Shown piece by piece: positions 6,936-15,615 of a DNA stretch of 64,000 nucleotides. The DNA is taken from contig CAYSQW010000002.1 of assembly GCA_964433135.1 (NCBI GenBank), forward strand, positions 91,558 through 155,557. The letters run 5' to 3'. The notes beneath the pieces are model-generated. The model searched no databases. It was not told the DNA's origin and was given only the letters and a program-made list of their open reading frames with translations. The first letter of the stretch is position 1, and every line of letters starts with the position of its first letter. Source of the stretch: CAYSQW01 sp964433135 (GTDB taxonomy: Bacteria > Acidobacteriota > Aminicenantia > Aminicenantales > Aminicenantaceae). Position numbers and translations under genes: made by a program.

Positions 6936-9302
6936 ATGCTGAAAAATTATCTTAAAACCGCAATCCGCAATCTTCGCAAATATAAAGGGTATTCATTTAT
7001 CAATATCACCGGTTTCGCCATCGGCATCGCCTGCTGCATCCTGATCATGCTCTGGGTCGCCGATGAGCTGAGCTTTGATGCGTTCCATGGGAAAAGCGAT
7101 CGTTTGTTCCGCGTCGTTGAGGAACAACCCTATGCCGGAGGAGAGATTTTCAGGGTGGCCGTTACTCCCGGTCCTCTGGGGCCCTCGCTGGAAGAGGAGT
7201 ATCCGGAAGTCGCCGCCGCCTGCCGTTTGACCATCGCGCCGCGATTTCTTATCCGCTACGGCGATAAGCGATTTTATGAGAGCGGATTGGGGATGGCCGA
7301 TCCGTCCTTCTGGAAGATGTTCGATTTTCCGCTGGTCAAGGGAGATCGCGAGCGGGTTTTTGCGCGGATGAACTCCATCGTCATCAGTGAAAGCGCCGCT
7401 GAAAAATATTTCGGCGACGAAGATCCACTTGAAAAATCCCTGAGGCTTGAGAACATGTTCGACCTGATCGTCAGCGGAGTCATGGAAGACGTCCCGGAAA
7501 ATTCACATCTGCAGTTCGATTTCGTCATGCCCTTCAAACTGCTTGAGTTCGGAGGACAGCGTATCGACGTGTGGGGGAACAACTCGTTTTATACTTACGT
7601 GGAGCTGGCTGAGAACGTCGATCCGGTGTCGGCGGATGAAAAGATACGTTCCGCCATAACCAAGCATCTTCCCGAGTCCGACACCACCTGTCATCTGCAG
7701 CCGCTGCGGCGGATCCATCTCCATTCCGATTATGTGGCCGATCTCGGCGGGCACGGCGATATTCGATATGTATACATCTTTTCGCTGGTGGCTTTGTTGG
7801 TGTTGGTGATCGCCTGCATCAATTTCATGAATCTGGCCACCGCCCGATCGGGGAACCGGGCGCGTGAAGTGGGGATGCGAAAGGTTTCCGGAGCTTATCG
7901 AGGCCACCTCATCCGCCAGTTCCTGGGCGAGTCGGTGCTCTATGCCTTGATTGCCTTTGTGTTGGCCTTGGGATTCGTTTTCCTGACGGCTCCGGCATTC
8001 GGCCGTCTGGCGGGAAAAAGTCTCAGCTTGAACTTCAGCCAAAACCTGGAGATGCTGGCGGGACTGATCGGGATCGCCGTTGTGGCGGGTCTGGGGGCGG
8101 GGATCTATCCCGCCGTCTATCTCTCGGGATTCGATCCGGTCCGCGTACTGAGGGGATCCATGCTTGCCGGGCCGAAGGGAAGCCTGCTGCGAAGGACGTT
8201 GGTCGTGGGGCAGTTTGCGCTCTCCATCGGTTTGATCATTTCCAGCCTGGTTGTCGGCAGTCAGCTGAATTTTATTCGCAACAAGCGGCTGGGATTTGAT
8301 CGGGAGCATGTGGTTTACATGCGTTTGGGAATGCAAACGACTCGAAATTTCGAAGCCTTCCGCAGCGAGGCGTTAGGCGATCCGAATATTCTGGGTGTGA
8401 CCACGGCTCAATCGCTTCCCATCTACATCGTCAATTCCACCAGCAGTGTGAACTGGCCGACGAAAAATCCAGATGATGAGATCCTCTTCCATACCCTGAC
8501 GGTGTCGCATGACTTTTTGGAGTTGATGGATATGACCATGGCGGAAGGGAGGGCTTTTTCACGTGAGTTTTCCACCGATGGTGAGCGGGCTTACATCCTC
8601 AATCAGGCGGGGGCCCGGGTTTTAGGGATGGATTCCCCGGTGGGGAAGCCGTTTACCCTATGGGATACTGAAGGTATCGTGGTCGGTGTGGTCGAGGATT
8701 TTCATTTCAAGTCGCTCAATACCAAAGTCGAACCCTTGGTCATGCGTCTGAGACCGCCGGAGGATTACTCCTTCATGCTGGTTAAGATCCGGGGAGAAGA
8801 TATTCCGGAAACCATGGGGCGCTTGACCTCCATCTGGAATAAGGTTTCCCCGGCGTTCCCCTTCGATCCCGCATTTTTAGATGCGGAATTCGACAGGATG
8901 TACCGTTCGGAGCAGCGGATGGGGAGGATCTTCGGGGCTTTTACCGGCCTGGCGATTATTATCGCTTGTCTGGGATTGCTGGGGCTGGCGTCCTTCATGG
9001 CCGAGCGCAGGAGGCGCGAGATCGGAATCCGCAAGGTCCTTGGGGGAAGCGTGTGCGGCATCATGTTGCTGATGACTAAGGAATTCATCATTCTCGTCGC
9101 CACCGCCAATCTTCTGGCCTGGCCGGCCGCCTATTATTTCATGAAACGCTGGCTGCGGGATTACGCCTACAACGCGGGGATCGATCCTTTCATATTCATC
9201 GGGGCCGCTTTGATCGCGGTGATCATAGCGATCTTGACGGTGAGCGGACATGCCTACCGTGCCGCCGCCTCCGATCCCGTGGATTCCTTACGGTATGAAT
9301 AG
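6936..9302 (+). CDS. MacB/FtsX-type ABC permease
   Basis: A 788-aa membrane protein: one transmembrane helix near residues 20-40, a periplasmic MacB-type core (about 45-270), three helices (about 280-400) carrying ARSGNRAREVGMRKVSGA, a fourth helix (~425-445), a second periplasmic domain (~450-670), and three final helices with REIGIRKVLGG. It ends in DSLRYE, the tail shared by the other family members here. Such proteins normally pair with a MacB-like ATPase and move lipoproteins, peptides or antibiotics, or act as mechanotransmitters. No such ATPase is adjacent, so the partner must be elsewhere. The ATG at 6936 follows GAGGAG at 6925-6930. It converges on a minus-strand operon 27 nt downstream. 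Confidence 0.9.
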   Translation: MLKNYLKTAIRNLRKYKGYSFINITGFAIGIACCILIMLWVADELSFDAFHGKSDRLFRVVEEQPYAGGEIFRVAVTPGPLGPSLEEEYPEVAAACRLTIAPRFLIRYGDKRFYESGLGMADPSFWKMFDFPLVKGDRERVFARMNSIVISESAAEKYFGDEDPLEKSLRLENMFDLIVSGVMEDVPENSHLQFDFVMPFKLLEFGGQRIDVWGNNSFYTYVELAENVDPVSADEKIRSAITKHLPESDTTCHLQPLRRIHLHSDYVADLGGHGDIRYVYIFSLVALLVLVIACINFMNLATARSGNRAREVGMRKVSGAYRGHLIRQFLGESVLYALIAFVLALGFVFLTAPAFGRLAGKSLSLNFSQNLEMLAGLIGIAVVAGLGAGIYPAVYLSGFDPVRVLRGSMLAGPKGSLLRRTLVVGQFALSIGLIISSLVVGSQLNFIRNKRLGFDREHVVYMRLGMQTTRNFEAFRSEALGDPNILGVTTAQSLPIYIVNSTSSVNWPTKNPDDEILFHTLTVSHDFLELMDMTMAEGRAFSREFSTDGERAYILNQAGARVLGMDSPVGKPFTLWDTEGIVVGVVEDFHFKSLNTKVEPLVMRLRPPEDYSFMLVKIRGEDIPETMGRLTSIWNKVSPAFPFDPAFLDAEFDRMYRSEQRMGRIFGAFTGLAIIIACLGLLGLASFMAERRRREIGIRKVLGGSVCGIMLLMTKEFIILVATANLLAWPAAYYFMKRWLRDYAYNAGIDPFIFIGAALIAVIIAILTVSGHAYRAAASDPVDSLRYE

Positions 9303-9329
9303 AAAAATCGGTCGATTCGACGTCTTTCC

Positions 9330-10271
9330 TCAGTTCCAGAAGCGGTAGACCTCGATCTGGCCGGCGTAAAGCCAGCAGCGGATCCAGACCACGGCGAAGA
9401 TGAACAACTGCTGTGCCATGAAGGCGATCAGCACTCCCCATACCGCCGTATCCGGGATCAATCCTCGGATAAGAATATACACCAACGTCACCGTGATGTT
9501 GACCATGAAGATGAAATAGTAGATTCCCAATGTCGATCCCGGATGCTTGAAGACCATGCCGAATCCACGCAGCACGGATTTGATGACGTCGCGATCTTCG
9601 GTGAGAACCATGTTGATCCGGGCGTAATCGAAGATCATCTGGAAAAAGAACAGAAGAAAAAGCACCACCGCATCCAGAGCCAGCGCCAGCCAGAAGGGAC
9701 CCACTTCGGAGATGGAACTGCGGGCCATCTTCGCCACCAGAGATCCGAACCATTGATGGAGGAGGCCTACGGCGACGATGAGGAATACCCACGATATCAG
9801 CATCAGCCCCAGGAAGCCGCCGAACCAGGTTCCCGCTCCCTTGAAAAACGTCTTCATATTGAAGCGCGGCGAATCCGGTTTCAAGGTCGTCAGGATACCT
9901 CCCGCTAAAAACGTGTGCAGGATGATATAGAGCAGCCCCAGAATCAATACAGCCGGAGGGAGGTCGAAAAATTTCATCTGGACCAGGCCTTCCAGGTTAT
10001 TGAGCACGGCGCCCTTGCCGATGATGAAGGGGGTGAAGGTCTTTTCAAGCCCTTCGCTCTGATCGTTGAATTCTTCCCACCAGAGGGCGTCGAAGCCCTC
10101 CGCCATTCGGTCGCCTACCAGGCTGTTTCCGAAAGAGCCCTTGAGAGAATGGTACATGGGAACCGCCAGGACCAGGGCGAAGGCCAGGTTGATCGCAAAC
10201 AGCAGCAGCACCATGCGCGCCGTCATGCCGGTATGCTTGAATCCTTTTGTGAAATTATATAGTGCTTTCAT
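9330..10271 (-). CDS. Multi-pass membrane protein of unknown function
   Basis: This 313-aa protein has about six hydrophobic segments, with a soluble loop of ~65 residues after the first. The C-terminal half contains polar-flanked helices typical of DUF-type integral membrane proteins. No transporter or enzyme motif is recognised. ATG at 10271 is chosen over the GTG at 10274 because AAGGAG is best spaced (7 nt) for it. It is the last gene of a minus-strand operon, 21 nt after the M1 peptidase stop, so its function may relate to the two exported peptidases, for example in their secretion or in peptide handling. That link is only contextual. Confidence 0.8.
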   Translation of the reverse strand: MKALYNFTKGFKHTGMTARMVLLLFAINLAFALVLAVPMYHSLKGSFGNSLVGDRMAEGFDALWWEEFNDQSEGLEKTFTPFIIGKGAVLNNLEGLVQMKFFDLPPAVLILGLLYIILHTFLAGGILTTLKPDSPRFNMKTFFKGAGTWFGGFLGLMLISWVFLIVAVGLLHQWFGSLVAKMARSSISEVGPFWLALALDAVVLFLLFFFQMIFDYARINMVLTEDRDVIKSVLRGFGMVFKHPGSTLGIYYFIFMVNITVTLVYILIRGLIPDTAVWGVLIAFMAQQLFIFAVVWIRCWLYAGQIEVYRFWN

Positions 10272-10292
10272 CACGTGTCTCCTTGTATCCGA

Positions 10293-12269
10293 TCAGCCTC
10301 CGAACAGGGTCGTGACTTCCAATGCATGCTGCAGCCAGAGCAGCCAGTTGGACGTCCATTTGAGCGGAGCCGTTTTGTTCGGTTCAACGGTAAAACTGTT
10401 GTTGGTGCGGTCGATATCGATGACGAATTTGAATTCGGGATCGACCACCGCTTCTTTCACCGGGGAGGATTCCCGGTAGATGAATTTGGCCCAGCGGTAT
10501 TTCCCGTCCCAGGTTTCATGCACGGTGCGGCCGTCCTCGAAAACCACTCTGACTTCAACCGGCATTCTGACGCCTCCCAGCCGGCGCACCAGGACCTCCG
10601 ACTCATAACCCGGGTCACCATTGGGACGGAGCGTCTCCGTCCTGAGCTCCCGATCGAAAATGCCCCGGTCGGGATGCGGACGGCGGTTGCGGACCGCGGT
10701 CACCGCGTAATCGAGCTTATCGGATCCGTAGACGAACTGATCCAGAAACCAGCTCATGTCTTCGCCCGCAAACTCGGAAACCACGGCGTAGAAATCGTGC
10801 GGCCTGGGATGCTTGAACCACCAGCGGGTGGAATAGGCTTTCATCATGGGAAAAAACACTTCGTCTCCCAGAAAACGGTTCAGTGTGCGCAGCATCAACT
10901 CGCCTTTGGCATAGGAATGCGAGCCGCCCCTTCCGTCCATGAAGCGCCAGCCGAAATTGTCCATCTTATCCGTGTTCCAGGTCGCCCGGTGGCTGGAGAT
11001 GGCCGTGGTCTCATCGATCTCGATCGGGCGCTTAACCTGATGGAAGCGCAGGGGGATGCCGAAGTAGTTCTTGAAGTAGACCGGGGTGCCGTACACTTCG
11101 TAATAGATCTCGGTATCCAGGAACGAAGCGAAGCCCTCGTCCATCCAGATGTTTTCGAATTCGTTGCTGCCGACCAATCCCATGAAATATCCGTGACCGA
11201 ATTCATGGATGATGACCGATTCCGGTCGAGCCGTGTTCTCGCGATCGAGAAAATAGGCGCCGCTGGTGAAGAAGGTGGGATATTCCATGCCGCCGCCCCG
11301 GCTTTTCGTCGGATTGATGCAGGTGACGGTGGTGTAGGGATAATCCCCGAACCAGAGACTGCAGTACTTGACGGCGTTTTTCGTGGCTTCCATGAAGCGG
11401 TCCCGGAGATTTCGATGCTGCGGCTGGAGCAGGAGCGTGATCTCCGTGGTTTTCCCGGGAGCGAACTCATAGTCTTCCACGAATTCGAGAAGGTGGGGGC
11501 CCGCGGTCCAGGCGAAGTTATGAACGCTGTGCTGGACGAAACGGTGCGTGGTGGCGCCTCCGGCGTTGGGTGTTTTTTCGCGATGCTCCCCGGTGGCCCC
11601 GATAACGTAATCCGAAGGAAGCGTGATCTTGACGTCGTATGTGCCGTAGTCGGATACGAATTCCGTTCCGGCGTGGTATTGGTGGCAGTTCCACTGATCT
11701 TCATAGAAGGCGCCGATCTTGGGATACCACTGGCCGAAGACGCCTCCGACGGCCTTGCGTCCGGGAATAAGCGAGGTGAAGTCGATGGTCAGCGATACGG
11801 TCTCTCCCGCGCGCAGCGGTTCGGGCAGCGCCACGGAAAAAACCGTCTGATCTTCGGTGTTGTCGTCGTCGGGATGACGGTAACGCAGCGCGGCCGTCAA
11901 GTCGGTCGCTTCGTATTTGGCGTCGGCCTCCAGCCGGATCGCATCGACATGACAGTACCCCCAATCCGCGGGGTCGCTTCCGAAGGAACGCCGCGCCATG
12001 CGCTGGGATTCCTTGTAATAGGTGCTGCGGCTGTTCTGAAAACCGTTCCAGTAGAGGTGGAACCACAGTTCTTCGACCGCGATTTCGGAGGGATTGGTCC
12101 AGGTGAGCACTTCGGTTCCCGTGACGAGTCGTTCCGAGGGAGTGTAGGTGACATCCATGGTGTAATTGGCGATCTGGGGGCAGAGGACCTCTTCCTGAGC
12201 CCTGACTCCCGCCGCGGTTCCGAAAGCGCATATGAATATCAGACTGACGATGAATAATGGTTTACGCAT
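10293..12269 (-). CDS. Exported M1-family zinc metallopeptidase (second of a tandem pair)
   Basis: The 658-aa precursor has a signal peptide (MRKPLFIVSLIFICAFGTAAG...RAQ). An all-beta N-terminal domain is followed by the gluzincin domain with HEFGHGYF and the third zinc ligand Glu in WMDEGF, spaced HExxH-X18-E. The exopeptidase motif reads GGGMEYPT instead of GAMEN, as in many bacterial M1 relatives. The C-terminus has a beta domain and a Trp-rich tail ending LFGG. It likely trims peptides in the periplasm or outside the cell. ATG 12269 is preferred over ATG 12284 because AAGGAG sits 6 nt before it. It lies 27 nt downstream of a close paralogue in the same operon; the pair clearly arose by duplication. 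Confidence 0.9.
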   Translation of the reverse strand: MRKPLFIVSLIFICAFGTAAGVRAQEEVLCPQIANYTMDVTYTPSERLVTGTEVLTWTNPSEIAVEELWFHLYWNGFQNSRSTYYKESQRMARRSFGSDPADWGYCHVDAIRLEADAKYEATDLTAALRYRHPDDDNTEDQTVFSVALPEPLRAGETVSLTIDFTSLIPGRKAVGGVFGQWYPKIGAFYEDQWNCHQYHAGTEFVSDYGTYDVKITLPSDYVIGATGEHREKTPNAGGATTHRFVQHSVHNFAWTAGPHLLEFVEDYEFAPGKTTEITLLLQPQHRNLRDRFMEATKNAVKYCSLWFGDYPYTTVTCINPTKSRGGGMEYPTFFTSGAYFLDRENTARPESVIIHEFGHGYFMGLVGSNEFENIWMDEGFASFLDTEIYYEVYGTPVYFKNYFGIPLRFHQVKRPIEIDETTAISSHRATWNTDKMDNFGWRFMDGRGGSHSYAKGELMLRTLNRFLGDEVFFPMMKAYSTRWWFKHPRPHDFYAVVSEFAGEDMSWFLDQFVYGSDKLDYAVTAVRNRRPHPDRGIFDRELRTETLRPNGDPGYESEVLVRRLGGVRMPVEVRVVFEDGRTVHETWDGKYRWAKFIYRESSPVKEAVVDPEFKFVIDIDRTNNSFTVEPNKTAPLKWTSNWLLWLQHALEVTTLFGG

Positions 12270-12296
12270 GGTTTGCTCCTTCATGGCCGTATCCGA

Positions 12297-14285
12297 TCAG
12301 CCCCCGAACAGGGTGAAGAACTCCAAGGCGTGCTGCATCCAGAGCAGCCAGCGTGAAGTCCATTTGTAAGGGGCGACGGGATTCGGTTCGGCGGTCCAGG
12401 AGTTATTGGTGCGATCGAGTTCGATGACAAACTTGAAAGCGGGATCCACCTCGACCCGGGTGATTTGCGAAGGACTCTCGTAGCTGAATTTGGTCCAGCG
12501 GTATTTGCCGTCCCACGTTTCGCGGGCCGTGTGTCCGTCGGAGAAGGTGACGTCGATTTCAACGGGAAGCTCGACCTCCCCCAAACGGCGGATGACGACT
12601 TCGGAATGAAGCTCCTGGGATTCGCCGCCGCTCCCATCGTTGAACTTGCCTTCGAACCAACCCCTGAGCGGTTTGAGGCGCCGGTTTCGCACCCGGCCCA
12701 CCGCGTAGTCGAGCTTGCTCGAACCGTAGACGAATTGGTCGAGGAACCAGCTCATGTCTTCCCCTGCGAATTCTTCGACGATATCGTAAAAATCACGCGG
12801 TTTAGGATGCTTGAACCACCAGCGGGTGGAGTACGCTTTGATCATCTCCGCCCAAACGTCTTCTCCGAGATGACGTTTGAGGGTGCGCAGCATCAACTCT
12901 CCCTTGGAATAGGACTGCGAACCGCCCGTGCCGGCAAGAAACATCCAGGCGGGGCGCTGCAGGATGTCGTTGGTCTGGGCACCGCGGTAGGAAGATATGG
13001 CCGAAGTCTGCTCCACCTCGATCGGTTTTCTCGCCTCGGGGAACACGACGGGGATCCCGAAGTAGCGCTTACTGTAAGCGGGCTCGCCATACGCTTCATA
13101 CAGGATCTCGGTGTCGAGGAAAGAATTGAAGCCCTCGTCCATCCATGGATTTTCGGCTTCGTTGCTGCCGACCAGTCCGTAGAAATAGCCGTGACCGAAC
13201 TCGTGAATGATCACGAATTCGGTTCTTCCGATATTTTCCCTGTGGATGAAATAGGAGCTGCTGGTGAACAGGGTGGGATATTCCATATTGGATGTGCCGG
13301 TGTTGTACCCGGTGTTCACGCAAGTGATCGTGCTGTAGGGGTAATCGCCGTACCAGAGACTGGCGTACTTGAGTCCGTTCTTGATCGCCTCCAGAAACAT
13401 TCCCTGCAGGTGCTTGTGATAAGCCTGCATCAGCAGGGTGATCTCGACGTTTTTCCCCGGGGCGAACTCATAGACCTCCTTGTGTTCGAAAAAATCCGGA
13501 TTGGCCGCCCAGGCGAAATCGTGGACGCTGTGCTGTCGGAAAAAATGCGTGGTGGTGCCGTCTCCGTTGTCGCGTTTCTCGAGGTGTTCCCCGGTCGCGC
13601 CGACAACAAAATCGGAGGGCAGGGTGATGCGCACTTCATAGGTCCCGTAATCGGCGAAAAACTCGGTGGACTCATGGTACTGATGGCAGTTCCATGAGCC
13701 GTCCTCGAATACCGCGATCTTGGGAAACCACTGTGCGATGAAGATGTCGCTTTTATAGAATCCGGCCCGGCGGATATTGCGGGGGAGCTTGGATTCGAAA
13801 TTGATGCGGAGCTTGATGGTTTGGCCCGGTCGCACCGGTTTGGGCAGCGGAACGGACATGACCGTTTGGTCGTAGATGTTTCCGTCATCGGGCTGCTCGA
13901 AGCGCATACGGGGCGTCAGATCGGTCTCGTCGTAGAACGAATCCGCCGCAAGCACCATGGATTTCACATGGCAGTGCCCCCAATCGTTCTCCGTGAAAGC
14001 TCCGATATTGTAGCGCCGGCGGCCGGCCAGGCTTTCGGTCAAAAGCGTTGTGCGGTCGTTCTGGAAGGCGTTCCAGTAAAGGTGAAACCAGAGTTCCGAA
14101 GCCGGCTCGTCCGTACTGTTGGTCCAGGTCAGTATTTCCGTACCGGTTATGAGCTTGGTCTCCGGATCCAGCCGCACGTCCATTTTGTAGCTGGCGACCT
14201 GCGGGCAGAAAGTGGTCTGGGAAAAGGCTGCCGTACACAGGATAAAAAGCGAAATGAATACGGGTGTGAAGCGGTTATATGACAT
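12297..14285 (-). CDS. Exported M1-family zinc metallopeptidase (first of a tandem pair)
   Basis: A 662-aa precursor with a signal peptide (cleavage likely after AFSQ) and the same layout as its neighbour: N-terminal beta domain, HEFGHGYF, third ligand Glu in WMDEGF, and a SNMEYPT motif in place of GAMEN. The C-terminal tail also ends in a Trp-rich segment and LFGG. The two proteins align over their full length by eye, with long identical runs such as FYGLVGSNE versus FMGLVGSNE, so they are recent paralogues that may differ in substrate. The ATG at 14285 has GAGGAGG just upstream. This is the first gene of the minus-strand operon, divergent from the B3/B4 gene. Confidence 0.9.
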   Translation of the reverse strand: MSYNRFTPVFISLFILCTAAFSQTTFCPQVASYKMDVRLDPETKLITGTEILTWTNSTDEPASELWFHLYWNAFQNDRTTLLTESLAGRRRYNIGAFTENDWGHCHVKSMVLAADSFYDETDLTPRMRFEQPDDGNIYDQTVMSVPLPKPVRPGQTIKLRINFESKLPRNIRRAGFYKSDIFIAQWFPKIAVFEDGSWNCHQYHESTEFFADYGTYEVRITLPSDFVVGATGEHLEKRDNGDGTTTHFFRQHSVHDFAWAANPDFFEHKEVYEFAPGKNVEITLLMQAYHKHLQGMFLEAIKNGLKYASLWYGDYPYSTITCVNTGYNTGTSNMEYPTLFTSSSYFIHRENIGRTEFVIIHEFGHGYFYGLVGSNEAENPWMDEGFNSFLDTEILYEAYGEPAYSKRYFGIPVVFPEARKPIEVEQTSAISSYRGAQTNDILQRPAWMFLAGTGGSQSYSKGELMLRTLKRHLGEDVWAEMIKAYSTRWWFKHPKPRDFYDIVEEFAGEDMSWFLDQFVYGSSKLDYAVGRVRNRRLKPLRGWFEGKFNDGSGGESQELHSEVVIRRLGEVELPVEIDVTFSDGHTARETWDGKYRWTKFSYESPSQITRVEVDPAFKFVIELDRTNNSWTAEPNPVAPYKWTSRWLLWMQHALEFFTLFGG

Positions 14286-14489
14286 ATATCCTCCTCTTCA
14301 TGGGTTTCATCCTAATAAAGTCATCCTGCTTTCGCAAGGCTCCTTTTGAAAATAATCTTGCGTCGCGTTTAAGATGATCGGTTGCATCGCCGGGCCGCTT
14401 TATGGAAAATAGAGGGGATTTTGAAGAAGAGAAAGCGGCCTCTTATTTTATGGAAAGGGAAATCGATAAAAGAGAAGAAAGGCGGAAAA

Positions 14490-15209
14490 ATGAAAACCGA
14501 TGATTTGTTTTACACCATAGCGGATGAAGTTTTTTCTCTTGAGCCCGGATACATTCGGGGAGTCGTCCTGGCTTTTGATGTCGCGAACGGAAAATCCCCG
14601 GATGAAGTCACCGGACTGCTGCGCCGGGCCGAAGCGGACATTCGCGACCGGCTCGATCTGGAGACGCTGGTGGATCACCCGAGGATCGCTTCCTGGAGAG
14701 AAGCTTACCGGGCCTTCGGAACCAAACCGAACAAATTTCGCCCCTCCATGGAGGCCATGGCCCGCCGGGTGCTTAAAAACCAGGAGCTGCCTACGATAAA
14801 TACCCTGGTCGATCTCGGAAACATTATTTCCCTGCGGCATATCATCCCGGTCGGCGGGCATGCCGTTGATCTGGTGGAGAACGACATCTCCCTTCGTACC
14901 GCAACCGGAGAGGAGGAATTCATTCCCTTCGGTTCCGAACAGGCGGAGAATCCGATGCCGGGAGAGATCATCCTGGCGGAGGAGAACACCGCAATCACAC
15001 GCCGCTGGACCTGGCGACAGGCCAATCACACCCTGACGCTGCCATCCACCACGGCGATCGAATTCAATGTGGACGGCCTGCCGCCGGTATCCCATTCCGA
15101 GATCGAGGATGCTTGCCGGGAGCTCGGCGCTTTGATCGAGAAATACTGCGGAGGACGCACCCGCTTTGAGATCCTGAACCGGGAAAATCCGCGCATGAAA
15201 CTTGCCTGA
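14490..15209 (+). CDS. B3/B4 tRNA-binding-domain protein
   Basis: The 239-aa cytoplasmic protein matches the stand-alone B3/B4 domain found in the beta subunit of phenylalanyl-tRNA synthetase. Typical features are WREAYRAFGTKPNKFRPSMEAM near the centre and LPTINTLVDLGNIISLRHIIPVGG. In PheT this domain forms the editing site, and stand-alone versions are thought to act in tRNA quality control or an unknown amino-acid-related reaction. The ATG at 14490 follows an AAAGGCGGA purine run. An in-frame extension to 14382 lacks a ribosome site. A clear hairpin terminator begins at its stop codon, so it is a single-gene unit divergent from the M1 operon. Confidence 0.85.
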   Translation: MKTDDLFYTIADEVFSLEPGYIRGVVLAFDVANGKSPDEVTGLLRRAEADIRDRLDLETLVDHPRIASWREAYRAFGTKPNKFRPSMEAMARRVLKNQELPTINTLVDLGNIISLRHIIPVGGHAVDLVENDISLRTATGEEEFIPFGSEQAENPMPGEIILAEENTAITRRWTWRQANHTLTLPSTTAIEFNVDGLPPVSHSEIEDACRELGALIEKYCGGRTRFEILNRENPRMKLA

Positions 15210-15240
15210 CATCCCTGTCTCGGGCCGGGATGTTTTTATT
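15209..15240 (+). terminator. Rho-independent terminator of the B3/B4 gene
   Basis: ACATCCC (15209-15215) pairs with GGGATGT (15227-15233) across an 11-nt GC-rich loop and is followed by TTTTATT. It starts at the last base of the stop codon. Confidence 0.7.
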
Positions 15241-15251
15241 ATACAAATACA

Positions 15252-15280
15252 TTGACATTTTAAAATGAATGGATTTAAAT
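15252..15280 (+). promoter_or_regulatory. Predicted sigma70-type promoter upstream of the his operon
   Basis: A perfect TTGACA at 15252-15257, a 17-nt spacer and TTAAAT at 15275-15280, pointing towards the scaffold gap and hisG. The real distance to hisG depends on how the gap resolves: about 335 nt as written, about 180 nt if the duplicated 55-mer is collapsed. Confidence 0.5.
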
Positions 15281-15336
15281 ACGTGGCATGTGTTATTCGG
15301 TGAGTTACTTTCTGCGCTACTGCAAAGTCAAATCCA

Positions 15337-15546
15337 ACCTTCATTGTAACTAGCCGCCCTTCCTTTATTTTCCGCATCACTTTTTCCGCGCNNNNNNNNN
15401 NNNNNNNNNNNNNNNNNNNNNNNNNNNNNNNNNNNNNNNNNNNNNNNNNNNNNNNNNNNNNNNNNNNNNNNNNNNNNNNNNNNNNNNNNNNACCTTCATT
15501 GTAACTAGCCGCCCTTCCTTTATTTTCCGCATCACTTTTTCCGCGC
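15337..15546. other. Scaffold gap (100 N) flanked by identical 55-nt ends
   Basis: Bases 15392-15491 are exactly 100 N. The 55 nt before the gap (15337-15391) are identical to the 55 nt after it (15492-15546). Exact k-mer-sized identity at contig ends is the mark of a de Bruijn assembler, and 100 N is a default filler. The simplest reading is that the two contigs overlap and no DNA is missing. A tandem repeat of a unit containing this 55-mer is the alternative. Any frame read through here is meaningless. Confidence 0.9.
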
Positions 15547-15585
15547 TCCGCTAAAGTGATTCCCGTTGTTGCGGACGCTGTTCCG

Positions 15586-15605
15586 TTGGATGGATATTTA
15601 TCCAA
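15586..15605 (+). promoter_or_regulatory. Small hairpin next to the hisG ribosome-binding site
   Basis: TTGGAT (15586-15591) can pair with ATCCAA (15600-15605), with an alternative TGGATA/TATCCA pairing inside. The 3' arm touches the AAGGAGG of hisG (15604-15610), so the stem could modulate initiation. No leader peptide with a run of His codons is visible. Chance occurrence is possible. Confidence 0.25.
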
Positions 15606-15615
15606 GGAGGATCCT

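Noticed and set aside
10275..12257. Long plus-strand open frame (660 codons) opposite the second M1 gene
   Set aside because: It is the reverse strand of a gene with clear M1 motifs and a signal peptide. Its own translation shows no known domain, and it has no good ribosome site.
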